From: Mariprofundaceae bacterium
GTDB taxonomy: Bacteria > Pseudomonadota > Zetaproteobacteria > Mariprofundales > Mariprofundaceae
Reading direction: 5' to 3'
Length of the DNA stretch: 35,618 nucleotides
Assembly: GCA_027018935.1 (NCBI GenBank)
Contig: JALUXZ010000225.1
Span: 1-35,618 of the forward strand
Shown: positions 9,360-17,432 of the stretch, piece after piece
Numbering within the stretch: the stretch's first letter is position 1
Layout of the letters: each line of letters opens with the position of its first letter
Notes under the pieces: model-generated
What the model was told of the DNA's origin: nothing
Seen by the model: the letters and a program-made list of their open reading frames with translations, nothing else
The model's database searches: none
Position numbers and translations under genes: made by a program

Positions 9360-9998
9360 ATGGCAAAACAATCCAAAAGCAAAAAAGATCGCAAGACATC
9401 GGCATGGTTTAACCGTCATGCCAATGATCCGCATGTAAAACGCGCCCAAAAAGAAGGCAAACGCTCGCGTGCCGCCTTCAAACTCACTGAAATTCTTGAT
9501 AAACATAGCTTAAACATCAAAAAAGGCTCCGTGGTGGTTGATTTGGGTTGCGCACCGGGTTCTTGGAGTGAGGAGTTACGACCGTATGTTGGCTCTCATG
9601 GATTGGTGATTGGTATTGATTTATTACCACTGGAGCCGATTGAAGGTGTGACGCTTATCCAAGCAGACTTTGATTCACCTGAAGGACAAGAGGCATTGCA
9701 AGAAGCATTGCAAGGGCGTGTGATTGATGTTGTGGTATCTGATATGGCACCTGAAATGAGTGGTGATAAGCTAGTCGATCAAATGCGTATGATTGGACTT
9801 AATGAAATGACCCTACATTTTGCCAAGCAACACCTACGTCAGGGCGGTCATATTCTAATGAAAACCTTTATGGGTGAAGGTTATGATGATTTTCGTCGCG
9901 AACTTGGTTTGAATTTTCAAAAAATTAAGAATATTAAGCCCGCAGCAAGCCGTAAAACTTCACCAGAGTTCTTTTTATTGGGCTTAGGTAAGAAATAA
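9360..9998 (+). CDS. rlmE: 23S rRNA (uridine-2'-O-)-methyltransferase RlmE
   Basis: Methylates the 2'-O of U2552 in 23S rRNA of the large subunit, using S-adenosylmethionine. The 212 residues match the family length. The SAM-binding motif is DLGCAPGSWSE (61-71) and the K-D-K-E catalytic set is K41, D128 (SDMAPEMSG), K168 and E203. The basic N-terminus fits rRNA binding. In many bacteria rlmE is next to ftsH; here it follows an ABC exporter instead, ten bases after the permease stop. Confidence 0.95.
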   Translation: MAKQSKSKKDRKTSAWFNRHANDPHVKRAQKEGKRSRAAFKLTEILDKHSLNIKKGSVVVDLGCAPGSWSEELRPYVGSHGLVIGIDLLPLEPIEGVTLIQADFDSPEGQEALQEALQGRVIDVVVSDMAPEMSGDKLVDQMRMIGLNEMTLHFAKQHLRQGGHILMKTFMGEGYDDFRRELGLNFQKIKNIKPAASRKTSPEFFLLGLGKK

Positions 9999-10104
9999 TC
10001 TTTGAGTTTTTACACTGTTTTAAATTTGGCTTGTTTATTGCGTACAAATATACATTCTATGTGCTAGATTAGAGATTGCTCTAGCATCGTATTGGAGTGT
10101 TTTA

Positions 10105-10911
10105 TTGTTGTATGCCGTAATGAACAACCAAAAAATATGTTATACACGTAGTGGCAATGCCAATGGTGATGTCATGCTTTTGGTACATGGTATTACCACC
10201 TACTCATTTATTTGGCGTAAACTTCTTCCCTTTTTAGAAAAAGATTATGATGTTATTGTCATTGATTTGCTTGGTTGTGGTTCTTCGGACATGCCATTGG
10301 ATGTTTCTTACTCAATTAAAGCACATGAAGAGCGTTTATTTACTTTTGTAGAGCAACTTGGCATTCAACACTTTCATTTGGTTGGTGGTATTGCACAAAT
10401 CTTTGCGACCAATCATGCAAAGATGCTTATGAGTTTAAGTTTAATTAATACCGTGGGTTACGATTTTTGGCCAGTACAACCGATTATTGCCATCCGTACA
10501 CCTGTTATTCGTCAATTGCTAATGGGTGCTTTGGACTTGGGGATGATGAGGCTGTTTGTAAAAGCAGGTATGTACCATAAAGAACGTGTGGATAATGCCT
10601 TAATGGATTTATTCTGGAAACCCTTGCGAAACAGCAAAGGACGCAAAGCATTTATGCATTTTGCCCGATGTTTGGATAACCATAATTTAATGGATATTGC
10701 CAATCAATTAAAGCTGCTAGATATTCCTACACTCATTATGCGCGGTGATGCAGATTCATTTTTAGGTGCGTCAACTGCAGAAAAATTGCATGCTGATATT
10801 CCCAGCAGCCAATTATTACGTATTGATACAGCTTCCCACTATTTGATGGAAGATGAGCCTGAATGGACTGCTGAAAATATTTTAACATTTATTCGAGAAC
10901 AGCATGGCTGA
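10105..10911 (+). CDS. Alpha/beta-hydrolase fold protein lacking its nucleophile motif
   Basis: The 268-residue protein has the fold markers of haloalkane-dehalogenase/epoxide-hydrolase-like enzymes: oxyanion motif VHGIT (27-31), DLLGCGSSDMP (54-64), an acid candidate in MRGDAD (D215 or D217) and catalytic histidine H245 (TASHYLMEDEP). The nucleophile elbow, normally GxSxG or GHDxGGG, is absent: the strand reads straight through as LVGGIAQIF (92-100), as though about five residues were removed in frame. It may therefore be a non-catalytic ligand binder. The start is TTG at 10105, supported by GGAG seven bases upstream; the next ATG (10120) has no ribosome site. Its stop overlaps the start of the next hybrid kinase by eight bases, implying a shared signalling job. 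Confidence 0.82.
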   Translation: MLYAVMNNQKICYTRSGNANGDVMLLVHGITTYSFIWRKLLPFLEKDYDVIVIDLLGCGSSDMPLDVSYSIKAHEERLFTFVEQLGIQHFHLVGGIAQIFATNHAKMLMSLSLINTVGYDFWPVQPIIAIRTPVIRQLLMGALDLGMMRLFVKAGMYHKERVDNALMDLFWKPLRNSKGRKAFMHFARCLDNHNLMDIANQLKLLDIPTLIMRGDADSFLGASTAEKLHADIPSSQLLRIDTASHYLMEDEPEWTAENILTFIREQHG

Positions 10912-13420
10912 TTCAAATGATTTAATAGCATTAAAAGAGAAAGTTCATATCCTTGAAAAGGAAAATGCATTATTAACTGAGCGTACTGAAGATAGCTTGA
11001 TGATGGGGCTTGTTTCCGAAGCTATTGAACAGGCAGAAGATATAAGCAGTGGTTTGAATGCTGCACTTGAACGCATTTCTATGCTAAAAAGGGTTCCGCT
11101 TGCGACCTATTGTACAGTGGAGCAGGGTAAGGCAAGTGTTCTTCAATCGTATGTGTCATTTGCTCATGCTGACATCAATGGCTTTTCATTTCCATTGCCT
11201 GAAATAGGTAGGCATTCAATGTTTATAGAGCATCATCATCCATCTATTTCACACCTGTATATGCCAGATATTGATTTCACGCCCAATCAAGCACTTATTC
11301 TTCCAATCACAACTGGTAGCCAAGAAACAAAGCATGTATTTCTTTTTGCATCAGATGAAACTGGTAATCACTTACAACGTGCTATGCCTATTCTTGAGCG
11401 CATCGTATATATTATATCAATCGTTATGGAAAATCGAAATTTACTGAGATCTTATAAAGAATTAAATGAAGAACTGGATTACCGTGTGGCTTTACGCTCA
11501 AAAGCATTACAAGAAAGTGAAGAGAAATATCAGACACTGGTTGAAAGCTCTGATACCGCTATTATGCTATTATCAGATGGTAAATTCGTGGAATGTAATG
11601 CTGCAACACTGCGTATGTTTGGCTGCGCTTCAAAAGACGAATTTTTAAAGCTAAACCCTATTGTTGTTTCTCCAGAATTTCAAAGTGGGGGTATTGATTC
11701 AGCCACATTGGCTCGCCAGTACATCGAGCAAGCCATGGACACAGGCTCAAATCGTTTTGATTGGATTCATAAACGCATCAATGGAGAAGAATTTTTTGCC
11801 GAAGTTCATTTAACACGAATATTGATTCAAGGGCAAACAATGATGCAAGGTGTAGTGATTGATATTAACAACCGCAGATTGGCTGAAAAAGCACTACAAA
11901 AAAGTGAAAAGAAATACCGAGAATTGATTGAGCATATGCAGGACTGTATTTACCGAACTGATGCGGAAGGAAGGTTCGTGTATGCCTCACCAGTAATCCA
12001 ATCACTTATGGCTTATAAACTTGAGGAACTTATTGGAAGTAAGGTATCGGATTATTATGTTGACCCCAACAGCCGACAAAAACTACTCAATTGTTTGCAA
12101 GCCTCTCCAGAGGGAAAGGTTGATTCTTTTGAGGCGCAAATCAGGCGCAAAGATGGTAAAATCATTTGGTTGTCTGCCAATTCACATTTTATATATGATG
12201 AAGATGGTCAAGTTCAGGGCGTAGAAGGTAGTTTAAGGGATATTACATCTTTAAAAGAGATGGAAGTAAAATTCAATCAAGCACAGAAAATGGAAGCTGT
12301 AGGAACATTGGTTGGTGGTATTGCCCATGATTTTAACAATATACTAGCAGGTATGGTGGGATCGTTTTACCTCATGAAATACAAACAGCAAAACAACCCT
12401 GAACTAATCCAAGATATTGAAGCCTTAGAGAAACAGTCCTTTCGCGCAGCCGATATGATTAAGCAATTACTAACGTTCTCCCGCAAAGGAGAAATTGAAA
12501 CAAAAAACTTTTCATTCACATTATTAATGAAAGAAGTGCTTGAGCTTGCTGAACGAACAGTTCCCGAAAATATTGTGCTCAATATCCATACATGCGAAGA
12601 ACCATTACCCATCAACGGTGATCCAGGCTTATTACAACAGGTGTTAATGAATTTAATCAATAATAGCCGTGATGCTGTAAATGGTAGAGAAAAACCTAAT
12701 ATTAATGTGAATATTCATTCATTCCTAGCTGATGAAACTTTTGTTCAAAGGCACCCCGAAGTCGCTCTGGAAACAGCATATGCACGGCTATCTATTGAGG
12801 ACAATGGTTGTGGTATTTCTGAAGAGGGTCTCATTCATGTTTTCGAACCTTTTTATACAACAAAAGGCATTGGAGAGGGGACAGGGTTGGGTCTGGCTAT
12901 GATTTATGGCTCCATTCAAAGTCATCAGGGCTTTATTGAAATAGATAGTGTTCTAAATGAGGGAACAACTGTGGATGTTTTCTTACCAACTATCGTAAAT
13001 GATGAATATATAACTGAAAAATCTAGCCAAAGTGATTTGTTAGAAGGGCATGGCGAATTCATTTTATGTGTTGATGATGAGGAAATTGTTTGTGAGGTGA
13101 ATAGTGAGCTTTTAATCAGCCTTGGTTATCAAACATTACAAGCAAGCGATGGCTTGGAAGCAATGAAGATTTTTGAACAATACAAAGATAAAATAGTGCT
13201 CGTTTTAACCGATGTTGTGATGCCCAACTTAGGTGGTGTGGCATTGGCAAAAGAGCTTTGGATCAATCACCCTGCGTTGCCTATTATTTTTGTTACTGGT
13301 TATGATGAAAATTGTTTATTAGAGCTTCCCAAAGATGCGAAATATACACGCGTATTAGAAAAACCTTTCGCTGTTGAAGATTTAAGCCAGCATATTCATC
13401 ATCTATTAGAAGCCGTTTAG
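10904..13420 (+). CDS. Hybrid sensor histidine kinase (GAF-like, PAS, PAS, HisKA, HATPase, REC)
   Basis: An 838-residue soluble kinase with no membrane segment. A short coiled coil is followed by a GAF-like region (about 30-190). Two PAS domains begin at ESEEKYQTLVE and KSEKKYRELIE (about 205-330 and 335-460). The dimerisation domain carries phospho-acceptor H475 in GGIAHDFNNILAG. The ATPase domain shows the N box (NLINNSRDA), G1 (DNGCG) and G2 (GEGTGLGLA). A receiver domain at the C-terminus has acidic residues in CVDDEE, phospho-acceptor D770 (LTDVVMPN) and the Lys of LEKPF. The HDFNN form of the H box is typical of cytosolic NtrB-like hybrid kinases. The start overlaps the hydrolase stop by eight bases. 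No output regulator is nearby. A MITE-like element begins at the last base of its stop codon. Confidence 0.92.
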   Translation: MADSNDLIALKEKVHILEKENALLTERTEDSLMMGLVSEAIEQAEDISSGLNAALERISMLKRVPLATYCTVEQGKASVLQSYVSFAHADINGFSFPLPEIGRHSMFIEHHHPSISHLYMPDIDFTPNQALILPITTGSQETKHVFLFASDETGNHLQRAMPILERIVYIISIVMENRNLLRSYKELNEELDYRVALRSKALQESEEKYQTLVESSDTAIMLLSDGKFVECNAATLRMFGCASKDEFLKLNPIVVSPEFQSGGIDSATLARQYIEQAMDTGSNRFDWIHKRINGEEFFAEVHLTRILIQGQTMMQGVVIDINNRRLAEKALQKSEKKYRELIEHMQDCIYRTDAEGRFVYASPVIQSLMAYKLEELIGSKVSDYYVDPNSRQKLLNCLQASPEGKVDSFEAQIRRKDGKIIWLSANSHFIYDEDGQVQGVEGSLRDITSLKEMEVKFNQAQKMEAVGTLVGGIAHDFNNILAGMVGSFYLMKYKQQNNPELIQDIEALEKQSFRAADMIKQLLTFSRKGEIETKNFSFTLLMKEVLELAERTVPENIVLNIHTCEEPLPINGDPGLLQQVLMNLINNSRDAVNGREKPNINVNIHSFLADETFVQRHPEVALETAYARLSIEDNGCGISEEGLIHVFEPFYTTKGIGEGTGLGLAMIYGSIQSHQGFIEIDSVLNEGTTVDVFLPTIVNDEYITEKSSQSDLLEGHGEFILCVDDEEIVCEVNSELLISLGYQTLQASDGLEAMKIFEQYKDKIVLVLTDVVMPNLGGVALAKELWINHPALPIIFVTGYDENCLLELPKDAKYTRVLEKPFAVEDLSQHIHHLLEAV

Positions 13421-13580
13421 GGCACCTCGAAAAACCTCGGACGAGTCAAACGACGCTGATTTTTACTCATAGCAAGGCGCAATGAAATGAGTCATAGCAT
13501 CGCTATTGTCCATTTTATTCAACGCAGCTAGGGGTGAAAAGCACAAGTTTGGCGAAGTACCGAGGTTTTTCGAGGTGCCC
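13420..13580. mobile_element. 161-bp MITE-like element with 21-bp terminal inverted repeats
   Basis: Perfect 21-bp terminal inverted repeats (13420-13440 and 13560-13580, outermost bases GGGCACCTCG) enclose about 119 bp with no credible ORF. A 4-bp flanking repeat TTTA (13416-13419 and 13581-13584) looks like a target-site duplication. The size, ends and lack of coding capacity fit a miniature inverted-repeat transposable element, mobilised in trans by a transposase not present in this window. I cannot name the parent IS. When transcribed it would fold into a long hairpin and could act as a terminator for the kinase gene. Confidence 0.8.
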
Positions 13581-13686
13581 TTTAGTATAAGTCCTGAGTA
13601 AATTGATTTAGAAGCTATAGCTTCCTAGTATTGAGCATGAGCTTTTTTGAAATTTTATCCTTCAATACAAAAAAAGAGATGAGCCT

Positions 13687-14835
13687 TTGAAAGAGACAAA
13701 GGATTTACGCAAGTCTATTCGTGCATGTGCCTATCAACATGGCTTTGACTTATGCCACTTTTCACACCCTGAAATAAGAAGCCAAGATAGTAAGGCATTG
13801 GATTGTTGGGTGGGTTCAAATATGCATGCTGATATGGCTTGGATGGCGGAAGAAAGTCGGCTGGAACGTCGAAAAGAGCCGATGAGCATGATGAATGATG
13901 TGCAAACGGTCATCTCTCTTGCGATGCGACATGTACCACCGCCTTATAGTTTGGAGCAAGCCAACAGCTCACCGATGCAGGGGGCGATTGCATCCTATGC
14001 ACATGGCATAGATTACCATGATATGATGAAGAAACGACTCAAAGCCTTGGCACGTGATTTAGATAACCTTTTGGGTGAACATGAGCAGCGGGTCTATGTT
14101 GATACCGCACCTGTGCTAGAGCATGCCTTGGCAGCATCCGCAGGGCTTGGTTGGCAAGGCAAACATACACTCACCATTCACCGTCAACAAGGCTCATGGA
14201 TGATGCTGGGGGAGCTTTTTACCAGTGCAAAAATTCCTGTTGATGCTCCCGCAAGTGAGCATTGTGGAAGTTGTACTGCATGTATTGATATATGCCCAAC
14301 CGCAGCCATTGTTGCGCCTTATGTGGTTGATGCAAACCTTTGCATTTCATACTTAACCATTGAATATAAAGGCTTTATTCCGTATAAACTTCGCCCACTT
14401 ATGGGCAATCATATTTATGGTTGTGATGATTGCCAAGCTATCTGCCCTTGGAATAACAAAGCCGAAATACCTGATACGGATTTACTTACTCCACGTGGGG
14501 AGAACATCTTACCAGAACTTGCTAGCCTACTGGCTTTGGATGAACAAGAATTTCGCGAGCGATTTCGAAAATCACCTGTAAAACGTACGGGGCGTGCGGC
14601 ATTTTTACGCAATGTATGCATTGCCATGGGCAATTCAGGTAATATGAAATTTGTACCATTGTTATTAAAGGTATTAGACGATGTTGAGCCTTTGATACGT
14701 GGGCATGCGATATGGGCATTGGCAGCCTTGCATAGACTGCAAAACATTGATGGATTGATTGAAAAGTTGATTGAATTGAAGAAAAAAGAAGAAAATGACG
14801 GCGTTTTGAAAGAAATTAGTGCCATTTTAGGCTGA
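13687..14835 (+). CDS. queG: Epoxyqueuosine reductase QueG
   Basis: Reduces epoxyqueuosine to queuosine in the anticodon wobble position of certain tRNAs, using cobalamin and two [4Fe-4S] clusters. The 382 residues include the catalytic aspartate D139 (VYVDTAPV), a first ferredoxin-like cluster (C193, C196, C199, with C203) and a second (C246, C249, C253, with C219). The C-terminal ~60 residues are the HEAT-like repeat that contacts tRNA. TTG at 13687 is the likely start: the following sequence begins in register with the family and a GAGATGAG purine stretch lies just before it. It leads the run queG-gph-thiE-thiD with a 12-bp gap to gph. Confidence 0.94.
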   Translation: MKETKDLRKSIRACAYQHGFDLCHFSHPEIRSQDSKALDCWVGSNMHADMAWMAEESRLERRKEPMSMMNDVQTVISLAMRHVPPPYSLEQANSSPMQGAIASYAHGIDYHDMMKKRLKALARDLDNLLGEHEQRVYVDTAPVLEHALAASAGLGWQGKHTLTIHRQQGSWMMLGELFTSAKIPVDAPASEHCGSCTACIDICPTAAIVAPYVVDANLCISYLTIEYKGFIPYKLRPLMGNHIYGCDDCQAICPWNNKAEIPDTDLLTPRGENILPELASLLALDEQEFRERFRKSPVKRTGRAAFLRNVCIAMGNSGNMKFVPLLLKVLDDVEPLIRGHAIWALAALHRLQNIDGLIEKLIELKKKEENDGVLKEISAILG

Positions 14836-14847
14836 AATGAGGTATTT

Positions 14848-15501
14848 ATGACTGTAAAAGCATTTATTTTTGATTTGGACGGCACACTGATTGATGCACT
14901 GCCTGATATTCGTGCCAATGCCAATCGTGCTTTGGAAAAATTGGGTTACGATTTTCAAATGAGCATCGAAGAAACCCAGCCGCATGTTGGTGGTGGGGCG
15001 CAAAAATTGGCTTCAAATGTATTGCAAAAACCAATGGATCACCCAGATACCATGGCTATGTACCATACTTTTGCTGATTTTTATGAACAACATCCTGCTG
15101 ATTTTGGCAGTATGTTTCCTGGTGTAAAACAGACCTTGGATACGATTCAGGCTAAGGGTTTACCGATGTGTATCGTGACCGCCAAACCTGCTAAAGCACG
15201 TGTGAAGGTGACCAAAGCATTGGGTTTGGATGATTATATGACATTATCATTGTCACCAGAAGATGGTTTTGCAAAAAAACCAGCCCCAGATATGCTGATT
15301 GAATGCTGTCGTGCTATGGGTGTTAGCCCATCAGAAACAGTCATGACAGGTGATACACGCTTTGATGTTGAAGCGGGTTTTGCAGCGCAGTGTCATACCG
15401 TCGCATTTGCTGAACATGGTTATCAAGATGTGCCAGAAGAATATGCTCATAAAGTAGTAAGCCTGCCGAAATTTACGGACTTATTAAAAGTTTTAGACTG
15501 A
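14848..15501 (+). CDS. gph: Phosphoglycolate phosphatase (HAD superfamily)
   Basis: Hydrolyses 2-phosphoglycolate, formed in DNA repair or by Rubisco oxygenation. The 217-residue protein has HAD motif I FDLDGTLID (nucleophile D9, D11), motif II as VTAKP, the motif III lysine in AKKPAPD, and motif IV GDTRFDVEAG. A helical cap of the C1 type lies between motifs I and II. Substrate specificity within this HAD group is hard to fix by sequence, so pyrophosphatase or other phosphatase activity is possible. The stop overlaps the thiE start (TGATG). Confidence 0.82.
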   Translation: MTVKAFIFDLDGTLIDALPDIRANANRALEKLGYDFQMSIEETQPHVGGGAQKLASNVLQKPMDHPDTMAMYHTFADFYEQHPADFGSMFPGVKQTLDTIQAKGLPMCIVTAKPAKARVKVTKALGLDDYMTLSLSPEDGFAKKPAPDMLIECCRAMGVSPSETVMTGDTRFDVEAGFAAQCHTVAFAEHGYQDVPEEYAHKVVSLPKFTDLLKVLD

Positions 15502-16133
15502 TGAAAGATACGATTACAGGTGTTTATGGCATCTTGCCTGCAGATTTGGATGATGATGTTTTATTATCCAAAGCTGAAGCAGCCTTAAAGGGTGGGCTGC
15601 AAACTCTGCAATTTCGCGATAAAAAATCAGGTTATAAACGCGTACTCAAACGGGCTTTGGCATTGCGTGAAATCACTAAACACTATGATGCTACGTTTAT
15701 CATCAATGATTCCATTCAATTGGCACAAGCATCGGGGGCAGATGGTGTGCATTTGGGTCGTGATGATGTTGCGGATTTGGGCAATATTCGCAATGATCTG
15801 GATGAATCGATGATCATTGGCATTACTTGCCGTGCTGATGCTGTGTTTGCCAAGCTTGCTTTGGAGCATGGTGCTGATTATGTATCTTTTGGTGCTGTAT
15901 TTGGCAGTAGAACCAAGCCTGAAGTGCCTGTATTGGGGCTGCCGCGCCTCAATAAAGCTAGACAGATGTTTTCTGATGCCAATATTTGTGCCATTGGTGG
16001 TATCACAATCGATAATATTGCAGCAGTGAAGCATGCAGGGGCAAGCTCGGCAGCCGTTATTACAGGTTTATTTGAAGCCGAAAATATTGAGCACCGAGCT
16101 ACGGAGCTAATTGAGACATGGAACAAAGCATAA
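15501..16133 (+). CDS. thiE: Thiamine-phosphate synthase
   Basis: Condenses HMP-diphosphate with the thiazole phosphate to give thiamine phosphate. The 210-residue TIM barrel shows QFRDKKSGYKR (diphosphate binding), FIINDS, DGVHLGRDD, ITCRAD where many homologues have S-x-H, YVSFGAVFGSRTKP and CAIGGI. It overlaps gph by one base and thiD by 16 bases, forming a thiamine unit. TenI, a non-catalytic relative, is an alternative, but the motifs and the thiD partner favour ThiE. No TPP riboswitch was noticed upstream. Confidence 0.9.
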   Translation: MKDTITGVYGILPADLDDDVLLSKAEAALKGGLQTLQFRDKKSGYKRVLKRALALREITKHYDATFIINDSIQLAQASGADGVHLGRDDVADLGNIRNDLDESMIIGITCRADAVFAKLALEHGADYVSFGAVFGSRTKPEVPVLGLPRLNKARQMFSDANICAIGGITIDNIAAVKHAGASSAAVITGLFEAENIEHRATELIETWNKA

Positions 16134-16873
16134 ATAAAGATTTAAAGAAGCGCCCAATTTGTTTAACCATTGGTGGTTCGGACTCATGTGGTGGGGCAGG
16201 TATTCAAGCTGATTTACGTGTGTTTGAAGCATTGGCTGTGCAAGGTTGTAGTGCGATTACTGCATTAACCGCTCAAAATCACCAATCTATTTACCGTATT
16301 GAAGCTGTTTCTTTGGCACAATTGGATGCCGAACTACAGGCTATTTTTGATGTCTACGATGTCGCAGCAGTTAAAACAGGCATGTTATTGGATGCCGAGC
16401 ACATTGCTGTGATTTCTGCATGTTTGGATTTGAATCATCATAATAAAACGCTAATTATTGACCCTGTACTAAGCTCCAGTAGTGGCAAAGAGCTTTTAAA
16501 CTCTGGTGCGATTGAAACCTTAAAACATACGCTTATCAAACATGCAACACTACTCACGCCAAACTTAGATGAAGCCGCTATTTTTCTAGGTCAAGATGTT
16601 GATGATGCCGTGGAAGATGCAGCCGCATTATCCATGCAACTGAATTGCGCAGTGCTTTTGAAGGGTGGACATGGGAAGAATGATATTTGCACAGATGTAC
16701 TGTGTGAGAAGGGCGGTGAAGTGGCTATATTTTCGCACCCAAAACAAACATGGAGCAGTGAACAATCACACGGCACAGGTTGCCGTCTGGCATCCGCGAT
16801 TACCGCAAACCTTTCCAAAGGAGCATCACTTCATGATGCTTGTGAATCTTCTATTTCTTACTTGCAACGCTGA
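16118..16873 (+). CDS. thiD: Hydroxymethylpyrimidine/phosphomethylpyrimidine kinase
   Basis: Phosphorylates HMP and HMP-P in thiamine biosynthesis and salvage. The 251-residue ribokinase-fold protein carries TIGGSDSCGGAGIQADL at the N-terminus, AVKTGML, IDPVLSSSSG, TPNLDEA and the C-terminal HGTGCRLASAI with the catalytic-loop residues. GTGC is followed by RLAS where most homologues have TLSS, a mild deviation. The start lies within the end of thiE, 16 bases before its stop. A stem-loop (16866-16885, 7-bp arms) spans the end of the gene but lacks a T-run, so it is not a convincing terminator. Confidence 0.92.
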   Translation: MEQSINKDLKKRPICLTIGGSDSCGGAGIQADLRVFEALAVQGCSAITALTAQNHQSIYRIEAVSLAQLDAELQAIFDVYDVAAVKTGMLLDAEHIAVISACLDLNHHNKTLIIDPVLSSSSGKELLNSGAIETLKHTLIKHATLLTPNLDEAAIFLGQDVDDAVEDAAALSMQLNCAVLLKGGHGKNDICTDVLCEKGGEVAIFSHPKQTWSSEQSHGTGCRLASAITANLSKGASLHDACESSISYLQR

Positions 16874-16934
16874 TTAAACAGCGTTACCTTGTCACGTATT
16901 GTTGAATATTTGCTGTTTTTAAAGGAATTTATTC

Positions 16935-17351
16935 GTGGCTAGAAAAAAATATAGCATCACCAATCATGATCACTGGTTTGCACGTCGTTGGATTGAAAGG
17001 AAACTTGAAAACCCAACATGGCTTCCTGAAAATCGAACTTACCCTGCCAAACACGCATTATCTAGAGTGAAAGATGATGCTATTGCACTGAATAAGTGGT
17101 GTGAACTTTGGTTAAAGAAAGCCCAGTGGTTACAAATGAAAAATGCTATTCGTGCAGCACGTAAACGCTCACGCGGTGTTGATACCAAAACCATCACACT
17201 TACCCAAAATGCCTGGTTCATTCTTGATTATCATGCGCAAAAAGAAAACTGCACTTTATCCGAAGTGATTGAGAAAAAATTGATGCATCATATTTCTTTA
17301 CAAGAGGCTTTGAACCCTAATGATGAGACTCATCAAGTTAATGAGTTATAA
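16935..17351 (+). CDS. MatP-like ribbon-helix-helix DNA-binding protein
   Basis: A 138-residue basic protein starting at GTG, with AAGGA eight bases upstream. The middle and end resemble E. coli MatP, the protein that binds matS sites and condenses the Ter macrodomain. Similarities are a helix ending LNKWCELWL, then QMKNAIRAARKRSRG (compare RMKQTIRARRKR in MatP), then a ribbon-helix-helix pattern KTITLTQNAWFILDYHA followed by TLSEVIEKKL. The spacing between these blocks is conserved. The N-terminal 45 residues (HDHWFARRWIERKLENPTW) are Trp/Arg-rich and differ from MatP. This is from memory of the MatP sequence, so it could instead be a related RHH protein. It is unlinked to its neighbours. 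Confidence 0.55.
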   Translation: MARKKYSITNHDHWFARRWIERKLENPTWLPENRTYPAKHALSRVKDDAIALNKWCELWLKKAQWLQMKNAIRAARKRSRGVDTKTITLTQNAWFILDYHAQKENCTLSEVIEKKLMHHISLQEALNPNDETHQVNEL

Positions 17352-17432
17352 TTAAAATTACTGCGAACATGATATAAGCGATAGTAAATGTGCTATAGTC
17401 ATTGGGCAAGTAATGTATAGCGGAGTGACGAA

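Noticed and set aside
15380-15501. Search for a TPP riboswitch ahead of thiE
   Set aside because: thiE starts inside the gph stop and no THI-box-like CTGAGA segment was found in the preceding sequence.
16866-16885. Stem-loop at the end of thiD as a terminator
   Set aside because: The 7-bp stem is not followed by a T-run, and the first arm overlaps the coding end.
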